Positions 1 to 11,447 of a DNA stretch of 64,000 bases are shown in pieces; the first letter of the stretch is position 1, and every line of letters starts with the position of its first letter. Origin of the DNA: Plumapathes pennacea (taxonomy: Eukaryota; Cnidaria; Anthozoa; Antipatharia; Myriopathidae); NCBI GenBank assembly GCA_964036295.1, contig OZ038468.1, forward strand, positions 1,696,001 to 1,760,000. The letters are read 5' to 3'. The position numbers were made by a program, and so were the translations under genes. Under the pieces are notes generated by a model. That model did not search any database, was not told the origin of the DNA, and saw only the letters and a program-made list of their open reading frames with translations.

Positions 1-7
1 TTTACAG

Positions 8-327
8 GAAAATATACCGTGCGTAAAATCCATACGAAACTATATCCGGGACCCGAGTGGCGTATTTTCCATATCCTCACTAGTGAGGGCGCGTGGCATC
101 ATTTCCCGCTTTTGCACGGTTGTTTGTGCAATTTCTCGTAAAACACTCGTGTCTAATATAATAAAAAGAAAATTACACGGCGGTTTGAAGATATGGATTT
201 TATTTTCTCGTGGTAAAAACAATATTTTACTCACTCACTCGCGAAGCGCTCGTTCGTAAAGTATAGTTTTTACCAACTCGAAAATAAAATTCATATCTTC
301 GCGCCGCCGTATAATATCCTCTATATA
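8..327. repeat. Dispersed repeat R1, copy 1 (half-palindromic)
   Basis: This stretch recurs at 50,823-51,138 with only scattered differences. Its second half is a foldback: 186-224 pairs with 262-301 around a short spacer, and the outer part (about 175-190) pairs with 296-312. It looks like a non-autonomous foldback or MITE-type element. No transposase is present. Confidence 0.75.
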
Positions 328-530
328 TTTCTGGTGGCAAGCGCTGTTTGTACTTCAAACGATGCAAATGTCGATATTAATGTCGTTAAAGCTGCGAGTG
401 CGACCGGAGCCTTACTGCAGTCCTGCATTCTGCAAAATACACACACTGCACTTGCTAGTCATAAGACGCAAATTATTTCGGCACAAACCTTACCGTTCCT
501 TTGCCGTGGCATAGACTGCCCCATTCTTTC
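327..530. repeat. Dispersed repeat R2, copy 1
   Basis: About 200 bp starting TTTCTGGTGGCAAGCGCTGT is repeated at 9,699-9,912 in the same orientation. An open frame of 131 codons (334-729) crosses it. I do not regard that frame as a gene, because the sequence is repetitive and the peptide matches nothing I recognise. Confidence 0.7.
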
Positions 531-735
531 AAGTATCGGTTCCATGGCAATCAATGTTGATTTCGTCAGGCATGCGCGTAAAAATCATGGCAAAACGTCT
601 GCGCGAGCGTTGGTATTAAACTTCCGGGATCGGTGCAATCTGGTCAGACAATCCACAGGCAGCCCACAAGGTGTTACTAAGTCACGCCTGATCGGTCAAG
701 GTCTGATGACGTCACGGCCGATCGGTTAATAAGGA

Positions 736-998
736 TTTGTATGGGGAGATTTTCAAATCACATTTTATGCGTGAAAATAAAACAATCTTTCTCCTAAAAT
801 TCGTCAGATAACATTACGAGTCCTTATTTACCGTTTAAGGTGACTTTCGAGGCGATTTGGCGCCGATTTAGCGATTTTTTTTTTGTGCTGCCTGTGTATG
901 TATAGTATATATATAGTGTAAAGGTCTATAACAACATCGTGAAAAACATTTTTTGTTTGTGCTATACAGGGAGGTGGCCTACATCAGCGCATTGATCA
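736..998. other. No gene seen
   Basis: AT-rich sequence upstream of the LINE reverse transcriptase frame, with no coding signal. If the LINE were full length its endonuclease domain should lie here, but none can be read in any frame. Confidence 0.5.
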
Positions 999-3317
999 AT
1001 GCCTCGTGACAAAGATTCAGGCCGTAAAACATTCACCCGTTCACGACCGGAGACGGATCAGATTGATTTAACAATTTCTGCTTTGTCTCGCCACGTTTCG
1101 AGGGATTGCGACGAGCGTCTGCAAGCGAGAAACTGTGATCAGCCATCCGTGAAAAGGACCAAGAACTTAAACTTAGATGATCTAAAAAATGATCTCCGCA
1201 CAGCTGAACTTCTTCCTGCTACTCCAACTGATGTCAACACGTTATACACGCATTGGAAGACTAAAATCACTGACGTACTGGACAAACACCTACCAGTTAA
1301 GAGGGTTAGGAAGGTTGACGTGCCTTATATGAACAGCGAATGGAAAAATGCCATCAGGAAGAAAAGGAAATACTCTAAAAAGTTTAGCAAGGACAAAAGT
1401 GATGGTACTTGGAAACTCATGCGAAAATGGCGAAATGTGGCGACCCGACTCAGGCGCAAAGCAATAAAGAGCTATTGGAAAGGTATATCACAAGAGTTCA
1501 AAGGAAATCCGAGGAAGTTTTACAGTACGTTCACACCCTTCTTCAGTGCAAAGAAAAAGGACAAGGATGTCATTTCCCTCAACATAAACGGGAAAATAGA
1601 ACAGGATCAACAGGTTGTTGCAGAGGAGTTCACAAGCTATTTCTCTACAGTTGCCGAAGCAATAGGAGGACACAAAGCGGCTAGTTTAACGGCGGACCAT
1701 TGCAATATCCACCCAAGCATCAATATGATCCGCAAAAGGAACTCCGTAAACTCTTTCAACTTCAGAGATATTGATAGAAGGGAAGTCCTGAGAGCATTGG
1801 AAGCTTTAAACCCACACAAGGCAACGGGACATGACAACCTTCCCCCTTCAGTCCTAAAACTAGTTGCAGATGAAATCGCAACATCACTTACATCTATATT
1901 CAATCAGGTGATACAAGACAACACATGGCCCAAACACTGGAAGATGGGGGAATGGGTTCCAGTGCACAAGAAGGATGACCCTCACGACAAAACCAATTAT
2001 AGACCGGTAACTATATTATGCGCAGTTGACAAAATCTTCGAGCAGCTGCTCTGCCAGCAACTGTATGCTAAATTCGAAGATATCTTTGATCCTTTCATAT
2101 CAGCCTACCGAAAACAATGCAGTTGTGGATTGATGCTGGTACGACTGGTGGAAGACTGGAAGAGAGCCATGGATGATGGGTGCACCTCCGCAATTCTATC
2201 TACAGACATGAGTAAAGCATTCGACTCGCTACACCCCACGCTGCTGTTGGCAAAGCTTGAGGCTTACGGTCTATCTCAAAGTGCACTGAATCTGATGAAC
2301 TCATACTTCAGCGGGCGCGAGAACAGGACAAGAATAGGCCCCATCACAAGCGGCTGGGCGAAAACGCGAAGAGGTTGTCCTCAGGGGTCGTCCTTAGGCC
2401 CACTACTCTGGAACATCTACCAAAACGACCTTTTCTACACGGAAAGGAAGAGTTATCTGTCGGCGTACGCCGATGACCACCAGTTATACAGTTCTCACAA
2501 AAACCCGGCACAGACACTGAGTAATCTAAAGGAAGATGGAAAGAATGCTTCAAAGTGGTACAATGAAAACTTTCTAGAAGGAAACCTCAGTAAATACAAT
2601 ACCATGGTCATCACCAATCAACCAAAGCAACAACTGGATGTGAAAATAGACGGTGTCAGAATCAAGCAAGTGGAAGACCTAAAACTAGTGGGAGTGGTCA
2701 TTGATCAAGATCTAACCTTCTCGCAACATATCTCAACCTCAAGCAAGAAAGCAAGTATGCGGGTGGGGGTACTAATGCGACTACGAAAGCTCATTCCAGT
2801 CGAAGCAAAGCTACAGATTTTCAAAACGGCAATCCTTCCATATTTAACGTACTGTGGGCTCTCATGGCATTTTTGCAAGAAGTCAGATAGCAACAAACTT
2901 GAACGCATCAACGAACGCGGCCTCAGAGCTGTATACTGCGATTGGAAATCGCCCTACAGTGAACTTTTAATAAGAGCAAAATTAACCACATTGTCTAACA
3001 GACGCTTACAGGACATCGCTATCTTTATGTATAAGGCAAAACACAACCTGCTACCACAGAACGTCCTGGAATTATTCCGCCGCTCGTGTGACAACTACAA
3101 CCTAAGAAACAGTGACTTCTTTCTCCCCAGAGTAAACACAACCACTCATGGAAAACACTCACTGAGATATTTTGGACCCTATTTATGGACGAAACTAAAA
3201 AGCAGCACCAGAAATTCTACCTCACTTTCATCGTTTAAGAACATAATAAGGAAAATGGACCTATCTGAACTTATTAACTCTGACTCATGCGTGGACTGCA
3301 AGTTATGTCATAATTAA
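999..3317 (+). CDS. LINE (CR1/L2-like) reverse transcriptase ORF, 772 aa
   Basis: This is an uninterrupted reverse transcriptase of a non-LTR retrotransposon, which copies element RNA into the genome by target-primed reverse transcription. Visible RT motifs in order are: the fingers segment GHDNLPPSVLKL (about residue 280), NYRPVTILCAVDKIFEQ, the D motif in STDMSKAFDSL, RRGCPQGSSLGP, and the catalytic YADD in SAYADDHQLYSS (about residue 495). A thumb/C-terminal segment (NLRNSDFFLPR) follows. Residues 60-200 match the basic linker that normally joins the endonuclease to the RT. The apurinic-type endonuclease itself is missing, so the copy is 5' truncated even though its frame is intact. The first ~55 residues are not recognisable, and the ATG at 999 is only the first in frame. 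Related fragments occur at 35.6 and 51.2-51.7 kb. Confidence 0.9.
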   Translation: MPRDKDSGRKTFTRSRPETDQIDLTISALSRHVSRDCDERLQARNCDQPSVKRTKNLNLDDLKNDLRTAELLPATPTDVNTLYTHWKTKITDVLDKHLPVKRVRKVDVPYMNSEWKNAIRKKRKYSKKFSKDKSDGTWKLMRKWRNVATRLRRKAIKSYWKGISQEFKGNPRKFYSTFTPFFSAKKKDKDVISLNINGKIEQDQQVVAEEFTSYFSTVAEAIGGHKAASLTADHCNIHPSINMIRKRNSVNSFNFRDIDRREVLRALEALNPHKATGHDNLPPSVLKLVADEIATSLTSIFNQVIQDNTWPKHWKMGEWVPVHKKDDPHDKTNYRPVTILCAVDKIFEQLLCQQLYAKFEDIFDPFISAYRKQCSCGLMLVRLVEDWKRAMDDGCTSAILSTDMSKAFDSLHPTLLLAKLEAYGLSQSALNLMNSYFSGRENRTRIGPITSGWAKTRRGCPQGSSLGPLLWNIYQNDLFYTERKSYLSAYADDHQLYSSHKNPAQTLSNLKEDGKNASKWYNENFLEGNLSKYNTMVITNQPKQQLDVKIDGVRIKQVEDLKLVGVVIDQDLTFSQHISTSSKKASMRVGVLMRLRKLIPVEAKLQIFKTAILPYLTYCGLSWHFCKKSDSNKLERINERGLRAVYCDWKSPYSELLIRAKLTTLSNRRLQDIAIFMYKAKHNLLPQNVLELFRRSCDNYNLRNSDFFLPRVNTTTHGKHSLRYFGPYLWTKLKSSTRNSTSLSSFKNIIRKMDLSELINSDSCVDCKLCHN

Positions 3318-3697
3318 GCACGTTAAAGGCCTAAAAGCCTACCTATATGCACTAGATTTGCATACAGCATCGATATGTAAATAGTTTTAGCAATGATAAG
3401 TTAACAACTTTTATCATAAAAATAGTAGTAAGTTTTAATAATAATAGTATTAGCAGTGTTAGAACAATATTTTTAATCAGTATAGTTCAATCTAGATTTG
3501 ATTTAGATGAGTTAACAACTTTTATCACAATAAAAATAGTAACAGTAGTGTTAAATCAACATTTTTAATTAGTATATTTTAATCCTAATTTAATCCATAT
3601 ATTTTCTTAAAAGTGTCCCCGATTAGTATATCACACGTGATACGCTAGAAGATTTGACACTTAAATAAAGTTCATGATGATGATAATGATGATGATT
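3318..3697 (+). mobile_element. LINE 3' untranslated region and GAT-rich tail
   Basis: AT-rich sequence follows the RT stop codon and ends in AATAAAG plus a short ATGATGATGATAATGATG tail at about 3,664-3,697. Short 3' tandem tails of this kind are typical of CR1/L2-class LINEs. The tail marks the probable 3' end of the insertion. Confidence 0.6.
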
Positions 3698-4570
3698 TAT
3701 GCCATGTGTGCAAATTGTGTGTAACATTCTTCGCGGGTACAAATTGAACATTTAAACATGACCAGGCTACGTGTATATCTGCATGCAGTATCGTTAAAAT
3801 TAGTATATCATCAGTCAATCAATAATCCGTTGGGTTGGCCGCAGCGCAACGAAAACATCTTAATTTTACGATCTGGCTCCTAAGACTTGATGCCGTTTCT
3901 CTTCAATAATGTAGGGGTCTTTTTATTCACTTTCAAGCCCTTTTCATAACAATAACAGTTGTCCGTGGGCATGCGCAGTTTAACCGGAAGTCCGCTATTT
4001 ACGGACTGAAAATCTGGTCTGTTCGACAGAGCTGACAAACGTACTGTGCATGCGCGGCCGCGCAGGCAAACTTTTTCCCGCGGAAACTGGCGCGGGTGTA
4101 CGCTCCACTGAATCCCTTTGTATTTTTTAATTATGTGGCGAAACACAACTTCCGGCGAAGTTTTTTTAAAAAGTTAAGACGCAGAAGCAAAAGTTAAGTT
4201 ACAAATTTTTAGAGTTTGCAGTTCAATAGTTTTTCTCTTCCTGAGATTTTGCACCTACCACTTTCCTCCTTGCACCCGTGGTGAAAATTGCAAAACAAAT
4301 TCGTCCTTGTCGAAGTGTTTTCATCGCCATAGCGGCCATGGTACTGCTGCGTTCCGTGAAAGTCGTAGATAGTATAAAAGGACAATATACTTAAGGTGAA
4401 AGGACCGGTCAAGCATTGCAATAAAAAGGAAAGCTCTTAGGTTATTTTAAATTAAAATATTGACCTCAGTGACTCTGAACAAGATAAACAAGCGTACGGA
4501 CTGATTACGTCACCAACATGCGCAATGCGTTTGTCAGCTCTGTCGGTCTGTTCCAGAGTCTTTCGTTTTC
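3698..4570. other. No gene seen
   Basis: About 870 bp without convincing coding signal on either strand. Short open frames on the minus strand have no recognisable domains. Confidence 0.4.
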
Positions 4571-4572
4571 GT

Positions 4573-4690
4573 CGGGCATGCGCGTAAGACAGCGGAAGAG
4601 TCTGGGTACGAGATTGGCCAGAGCCTCTAATTTCGTCGGGCATGCACGTAAGACGTTGGAGGGTCTGGGTACGAGATTGAGGCCTTATAA
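4573..4690. repeat. Two-copy ~60-bp direct repeat
   Basis: The unit TTCGTCGGGCATGC followed by CGTAAGAC and GGTCTGGGTACGAGATTG occurs twice in tandem. A related fragment is visible near 560-590 (TTTCGTCAGGCATGCGCG). Confidence 0.6.
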
Positions 4691-5248
4691 GAATCCGAGT
4701 TTTAGATGATCCTGATTGGTTATTGCTCGTGGGGCGTAGCCCCCCGACGAGCTTAGGATTGGAGACCGTGTCTATATCATTTTTGAAGCTATTTGCATAT
4801 ATGCAAATAGCTTCTATTTCAGTGCTTCGGACAAACAGCCGTTCGGTATACCTCAGCTTATAGCTGCCGTGGTGCAGGACCTGTGAGAAAGTTAGAGAGA
4901 TTTCCAGTAAAGGGTTTCCGTGCTAATGTTATAACTTGGCGACAGAATGTCAGAAGCTAAAAATTACTTCTCTAGGGAGGGGTCTTCTAAATATGGCTCT
5001 CTCGCACGGGAAGAATCAAGGCACTATTTAATGGCGGCTATGAGTGTTGCCGATTCTTTGGTTGTATGTGGAAATCTGCTCCCCCTTCAGCCCTAAAAAA
5101 ATCCGTAGTATCTGGCAAACAGGCGACACAGATTTACATTTAGAGGGACATTTCTGGACACATTTGCAAATATACGCTCCGCTCACGAAAGAAGGAACAC
5201 AGCTGCATGGTGTGACCATGACATATGTTTGGCAAAGGTAAAGCTTAT

Positions 5249-5641
5249 TCCGAGTTTTTTGCGTTTGCTGATATGTTCGTTGACACATGATTTCTTGACA
5301 TAATTGCAGATGCAGATCGACCGTGGTATGTCTGAGTTGTTTGTTTATCAAAGCAAAAGTGGGTTTTGTCGCTAATGAAAAATCAAGAGGAAATTTTACT
5401 GTGAATCCTTTTCACCGGCGTTCAAAGAGCACAAGAAACAGGTTTGTTTGGCTAGTTGGCTGGAGTGTGTTACGTTAATACGAAACTATTATAACGAGTC
5501 AAAATCTGGCTTACCTCACAGAAATTTACAGAACGACTTGAAATATTTTGGTAAGCTATACTTTGCTCCTTTTATATCGATCAGCTCAAAATAATTATAT
5601 AGCAAACTATCATGTTTGTGCATTTGTGTTTGGTCATGCAT
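5249..5641. repeat. Long inverted repeat, left arm
   Basis: About 390 bp that is the diverged reverse complement of 6,286-6,713. Shared landmarks are TTTGTGCATTTGTG (right side of this arm), AAATTTCTGTGAGGTAA and CAACTCAGACATACCAC on the opposite strand. The arms are separated by about 640 bp. The pair resembles a large foldback element; no gene is visible inside. Confidence 0.7.
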
Positions 5642-5692
5642 AGTACGTAGCTGGAATAGTTTAAAACCTCGATCAAACGGTAATAATTTCGG

Positions 5693-5906
5693 GGGAGGGG
5701 GGGTTACTCCCTATGATTGGCTATACGGGGAGGTCCTTTTTTTGACTCAGGTATAAGAAAGGGTATGGGAAAATGTCATTTTTGGTATTTAAAAGGGTCA
5801 CTAAAACACTAACCACGGCAAGTGATGTTGAATCACATTGGTATTGGGGTTGAACGTCCGGGCGGAGCCTCCCCGTACCAAAGTCCTATGAGTACCCCCC
5901 GGGGTA
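5693..5906. repeat. GTACTCCC-ended repeat R3, copy 1
   Basis: The element begins with a G-rich run and TTACTCCCTATG and ends GAGTACCCCCCGGGG, giving G-rich/C-rich inverted ends. Related copies are at 10,303-10,691 and 30,129-30,375. The interior contains the family phrases AAAGGGTATGG and GGTCACTAAAACACTAACC. Confidence 0.65.
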
Positions 5907-6285
5907 ATAATATAAGATGATAGTTCGAACTCTCACGACCGTTTTAACACGAACTATCATGCACTATCATAGACGATCATCAGCTAGCAAATAGCTTCAC
6001 GTACGGACCTATGTTTAAGGTCGCCCACGAAGTGGGGCGGCCTTAAGCAGTCGCGGTGTCCTTCCAGGCTTCCGTGTCAACAATGAACTTCCAGATAAGG
6101 AACTTGTCAATTCCAACTTTGGGCAAGACCTTTTCACGCGTTATAATAGAAGTTCTCCAAGTAGGCTTTGTGCGGAAGTATATAACAGAAATAATTTGTT
6201 ATTCAGGATTCTCTAATATGTATAAAGGTCTGCAAGGCTACACGTATTTGCAGTATCACACTAAGCCTGCTGTGTACATGCTTGA

Positions 6286-6713
6286 CCAAACACAAATGCA
6301 CAAACATGACAGTAGTTTATTATGATTATTATGTTCAGCTGATCAACACAAAAGGAGCAATTATATTAAAGTATAGCTTGCCAAAATAATTCAATGGTTG
6401 TTAAGTAAATTTCTGTGAGGTAAACCAGATTTTGACTCATTATAATATAGTTTCAAAACACACTCAAACCAAACAAACCTGTTTGTTGTGCTCTTTAAAT
6501 AGTGGCATAAGGATGCAGGGTAAAAATTCTTGTCTATTTTTCAGTTATATCTTTGGAATCCTGCTGCCATTGAAATCAACAGACAAGCGACAAAACCTTG
6601 AGCCGATTTAAACAAACAACTCAGACATACCACAGTGTTGGTCTGCATCCTGTAAATATGTTCTGAAATCATGTGTGAACAAACACATCAGGGAATGCAA
6701 GTAACTCGAAACT
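6286..6713. repeat. Long inverted repeat, right arm
   Basis: Diverged reverse complement of 5,249-5,641, containing GACCAAACACAAATGCACAA and CAACTCAGACATACCACAG. Small indels separate the arms, so the element is not recent. Confidence 0.7.
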
Positions 6714-6719
6714 GAATAT

Positions 6720-8470
6720 GTCGAGGGCTGTAAAAGATAAATTATCATTTTTCACAATATTTACGTGGCCTTTTGTTCTGTTTAGTTTATATTATATTTT
6801 ACTTAGTTTATTTTTATTATATTGTTATATTTATTTCATTTGTATATTTTCCCATTTTTATGTCAAAATATTTTTTACTTCCTTTGAATTTGACTGTAAT
6901 TTTGAATTTGATTTGGTTTGGCAATACATTTCCAATATATATACAGCACCAGCTTTGAAATATTCAAACTGCATTGCCCGCTGTCATGAGAATTATACAT
7001 AGAATCCCGTTATTTCAAACTCTCAAGGGAAGCAGGCAATACTTCAAGATAGTGGGGGGTTGAAATAGTTGGGCTCCCAGCTACTGTATAGCATGATGCT
7101 TGCTCTTTCTGGGTACAATACTTGGGGTCAAGTTTTGAATAGGGTCACAAACTTAAGAAAATACTCTTAGATAGGGTATTATAATTTACTGATTCGTCTC
7201 TTAAGCAGGGTTTGATGATGTCAGCAACACACCCTCACCCAATTTTCTACCAAGTACTCCCCCCCCCCCCCCCACCTTCCCCCAAAGGAGACCCCTCTAT
7301 GGAGAGGGTATTCAGTTGCCAAGTTATAACATTAGCATGTCAACTCAGTGCTCAAGGTAATTTTTGCCACTTGATAAACACTTGGAGGGAGAACATTTTA
7401 ATGACCTAATGAGATGGTTTTGAACGGCTAATAGCTAAAATGCGGACATAAAAGGTTTTTGCAATGCTTACTTTGAGGTTAAACATAATTTAAAACACTC
7501 ACAGACAGTGCTATCTGTCAAAAAACAGCAAGGCCGAAAACAGTTCTCTCGCTGATGACTTATTCTACATGTGGCTGCTGTTCTTCATTGACGATGATTG
7601 TTGAGCCAATGATGGAAGACAAATCCAGAATACCCCTTTCAAAATGTCCTTTGACCGAATCACTTCCCATTTTCCCGTTATTTCTCACATACAGAGATAA
7701 TGGAAGCATGTTGCTTTAAGTGGTAAGAAGCCGTCTCGTTGATCTTTTTTTTTTTATAGACCGAGGCTGCCTGTTGCCGTGAGCGTGTGCAAATGTCGGG
7801 TTTTGAGGAAATATATCAGACAATAACATTGGGCTGTTAAACTCTGGTTGGAGTTCAAGCCCACATTTTGTTTTGGTTCAATTTTCCATCACTGTATACA
7901 ACGTACATGTAAAAAAAAAAATGATCGATTGATTCAAAATGTCTTGACAGTAATTTTAGATACGGAGCAGCAACACACGGCACCACATGTAGACAGAAGA
8001 ACAGCATACCAGTGTTTCCGGAATTCTCAAGAAGAGATGCAAGGTTTATACAGACACAAAGGTGATTCCTATGACTTGATCGTTATTTAAGGCTGGTTAC
8101 TTATGCCTATGCATACGCTGGTACATGTGATATGAAACACGCACAGGTTATTACACTTTCATTATCATGAACTAAAGCCTTGATATAGTTGTTTGTTTCC
8201 CTTTCAGGGCAGATTGGGAGATGCTATCTTCAGCCTCAAGCCTTAAATTATATACACATTTCTGGCCTTGTTTTGGATGAAGAGAAAGTTTTAAGCCTAA
8301 ATTTATTAACAGCATATAGATTTTTTCCCACATCTACCTCCATTATTGATAATATTATTATATTATGTATGTGTAATGGTTTGAAGCTCGGTTTTCAGTT
8401 CCACAAGTTTGGACCTCTTGACTGGGTTGCAGTGCATACATTGAACAGCAAGCTTATGTAGTGGATCACA
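6720..8470. other. No gene seen; short homopolymer runs
   Basis: A long AT-rich stretch. It includes a T-rich segment (6,740-6,900), a poly-C run near 7,260 within GTACTCCCCC, and short poly-T and poly-A runs near 7,745 and 7,910. None of the short open frames shows a protein domain. Confidence 0.4.
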
Positions 8471-8476
8471 GGAAAA

Positions 8477-8989
8477 TTACTTGCAAACAAAGCAAATTAG
8501 AAGAGCGAAAGAATATATATCGCTAGCTGTAGACTGTTTGTGAGTGCCACAGACAAGTTCTGGGGCTATGTGCTGGTGTTTGGTTTTGTATTTTTCTTTT
8601 TCCTTTGGTGACAAGTGATATGTTTTGGCACATACCATATTGACAGCCTTTCCAAAATCAATAATTATTGGAGACAAATTATCGTGACACCCTGAAATAA
8701 TGACATTACCTTTGATGTCATTGTGCAAAGTTTGGTCAGCCAGTGCATCTACAGATTTGATTAAGATACTCATCCACTGCTGAACATTGCTTGCAACCCT
8801 CTTAATAACAGCTTCAGTGAATGTAATGCATTTTCCATCCACTCCATGAAACTGAGTGACCAGTAGTAATAAAGATTCAAATGAAATGTGCATTTTTCTG
8901 TTGAGGGTTGACGTACAGCATTTGTCTGATGCATAAAGATCTGCTTATTCGCAATCAACTCCTGGTACCCTTTGAAAGAACCGATCAAA
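8477..8989 (-). pseudogene. Protein kinase C-lobe fragment
   Basis: Minus-strand translation from about 8,893 down to 8,477 shows kinase landmarks in the right order. These are a catalytic-loop-like LHNDIKGNVII (HND in place of HRD, aspartate kept), the magnesium-binding IIDFGKA, an activation segment, IAPEL in the APE position, and SDIYSFALL for helix F. Upstream sequence (to about 8,989) appears to continue in another frame, so a frameshift or intron is likely. No N-lobe with a glycine loop or VAIK lysine was found. The fragment ends at TGCAAGTAATTT, which could be a splice donor, so a real exon of a multi-exon gene is possible. I favour a decayed fragment because no partner exons were found. 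Confidence 0.55.
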
Positions 8990-8999
8990 TCAGCTGTGC

Positions 9000-9690
9000 A
9001 TTGTGCATAATAATTGGAAAACTACAGTATTTCTTTTCTCAGGTAGAACGCTACTCATACTTTGGGCCATGGCTTTGGAGGTAAAATTATAAATGCATAA
9101 AACGTATGGTTGCTATTTTTAAAACGGGCACATTTTTGATTCTGCTAAATACATCACTCTCTATATCATGTTAATAACAAAAATCTCAACCTAGGCTTTC
9201 AAAATTATGTACATTTACATTCCTTACAAAGCATTCTAATATCTTTACAGCTTTTGTCTCCCTCGTTGGGAATTAGCGGTAGCTACAACTAGTATGCTAA
9301 TTTGAATATCGATTTCAGTCGCCGAGTACTGAATCCGTGAAGTATGAAAAGTCACATGATAATATATTGACACTTGTTGGGTAAAACAGTATCGAAGGTA
9401 AAGTACAACCGGATTAAGTGCCAGTTTGCTTTCTGAATTTGTGAATGTGTAAACTTTAATACGTCTTTTCTCTTGGTTTGTATTTCAGTAACCACAAAAT
9501 ATTAAGTCACCAACCCGGATTTTCTTTGACAATTCGCTGGAAACTTCCTCACATTTTACGAGGCCCCTTGGGTTTAGAGTTAAGTTTAGTTTGTCTTCAA
9601 TTAGGGCCGGGCCGCACGAGGAAATTTAGTCGATTAAAATTTTAGCATCGAGAGCAACACGACGGCTTCTTCAATGTTTAGTAGCAACTT
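9000..9690. other. No gene seen
   Basis: AT-rich sequence between the kinase fragment and repeat R2 copy 2. No coding signal, RNA gene or clear repeat was recognised. Confidence 0.4.
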
Positions 9691-9698
9691 GCTGACAT

Positions 9699-9912
9699 AT
9701 ATTTCTGGTGGCAAGCGCTGTTTGCACTTCAAACGATGCAAATGTCGATATTAATGTCGTTAAAGTTATACGACTGTGACCGGAGCCTTACTGCAGTCAC
9801 GTTCTGCATTCTGCATTCTGCAAAATACACCCACCGCACTTGCTAGTCATAAGACGTAAATTATTTCGGCACAAACCTTACCGTTCCTTTGCCGTGGCAA
9901 AGACTGCCCCAT
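9699..9912. repeat. Dispersed repeat R2, copy 2
   Basis: Same orientation as 327-530, with about ten differences and a small duplication of TTCTGCA near 9,805. The flanking sequence differs from copy 1. Confidence 0.7.
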
Positions 9913-10302
9913 TCTTTTCAACATTGAAAGGAGAGAACAATCCCAATGTCGATTTTGTCGGGCACAAGATTGCTTCCGGGATTGGTGCAATGATGCAATC
10001 TCGCAATCTCGTGCCCAGACTCTCCAATGTCAGATAATTGGTTATTGAACAATGCAAACACAACCGGAACACTAGTTTTCACACGTACGATGAATTTTGC
10101 AGGCATCCAGCTGATTGCATCTGCATCAGGAAGCGAAGATAACCAGATACAGCAGTTTAACTAGAGTGCAACTTGGCCAAATGATTCTTCTCTTAAGCTG
10201 GTATCACACTGACCAAATGACGGCTTTGCAACTAAATTCCGGCCTTGTTATATCAATTAAGTTAAACGTCACCCCTCGATCGAGCACTCCAGAGTTTGAC
10301 AG

Positions 10303-10691
10303 CAACCCGGGGGGTGTACTCAATAGGAATTTGGGTAGGGGGGTTCCGCTGACTATAAAAAAACCCTTACCCTATTCAAGACACAAAAAGGTAAATTTTG
10401 CTACCCTGTCTAAGACAAAGTGCTCTAATTTGAAAGCCTGTTTTTAATATTCCAGTCAGAGAGATAGTTAGCCTGCGTTGTACGCGTTTCCATTGAAGCA
10501 TACGAAGAAATCGCGCTAAAAAATGGCAAGTGCAAAACCTGTGGTCGAGGGGGGAGGGGAGGAGAAGATCTTCGGAAAATAACCCTAAAATTTGATACCC
10601 TGTTTAAGACAGAGGACCCTGAAAACGATACCCTATCTGTCGGAGCGTCCCTATATAGGGAATATATGGGAGTACCCCCCCCCCCCCCCCT
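10303..10691. repeat. GTACTCCC-ended repeat R3, copy 2
   Basis: The outer ends are CCGGGGGGTGTACTC and GGGAGTACCCCC followed by a long C run. The interior repeats the phrases ACCCTATTCAAGACA and TACCCTGTTTAAGACAGAGG seen in the other copies. The element is probably composite, because it contains a second ACCCTGT..AAGACA block. Confidence 0.65.
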
Positions 10692-11078
10692 GGGGGCAGC
10701 AATCGCTTCTGTAATTTTCAAACGAGGGAAGGATCCCTTCTGTCGGTACACCAAGTCTTCAGGCAACTTTGAAACACATTTATGTCAGCTACAGAACCAA
10801 CTGAGAGCGACGAAGCCCTCAACAGTTTGTGTATGTTTCGAAGATATTAGCTTTTTTTTTTAGCTATACTTGAAATCCGAATTTAAATATAGCTTATGTA
10901 TATGCAATGCTGTCGGGTCGACCATTTTTCGCGGATCGTTGGAATATTCGCAAAAATTTGATAGACCCCTTAAAAACTTCATGCCACTCCCGGCAGTTCT
11001 GAAATACAAGCTGCTTGCCACCGCGGAGATAAGCTAGTTCACTTATATAAAAACAAGCAGTTTGGTCTCGCGGTGTAG

Positions 11079-11447
11079 GCTTGGATAAATTATCCCGGCA
11101 TAATTCCGCGTTTTCGAGCATAATTTGAAGAGATCAGTAAGCCAAAGACATGCATTACAGTTAAAAGAAAAAAAATAAAAAAAATTCAAAACAAATTGAA
11201 AATATCTTGTGATTCGCCCTCGCTATAACGCGCCCGCGTCACCTGCTCTGAAGTTTTAAGTCAGCGGCATTACATAAAAGCGCGCCCCAAGAAGGCGGAA
11301 CCATGCGCGGAAAGAGACTGGGGCGAGACTCGTACGAGCATAATTCGAGCATAATTCGAGCATAATTCGAGCATAATTCACGGTTTTTACGAGCACTGCC
11401 GGCAGGTATAATTCGCCATTTTACGAGCATAATTTATCCAAGCCTAG
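11079..11447. repeat. Foldback element with GAGCATAATTC tandem core
   Basis: The terminal inverted repeats are TAGGCTTGGATAAATTAT at the left and ATAATTTATCCAAGCCTA at the right. Inside, the 11-bp unit GAGCATAATTC is repeated about four times (11,337-11,380), with further single copies near both ends. No coding capacity was seen. Confidence 0.75.

Noticed and set aside
334-729. 131-codon open frame on the plus strand
   Set aside because: It overlaps dispersed repeat R2, whose second copy at 9.7 kb is not open over the same span. No domain is recognisable.
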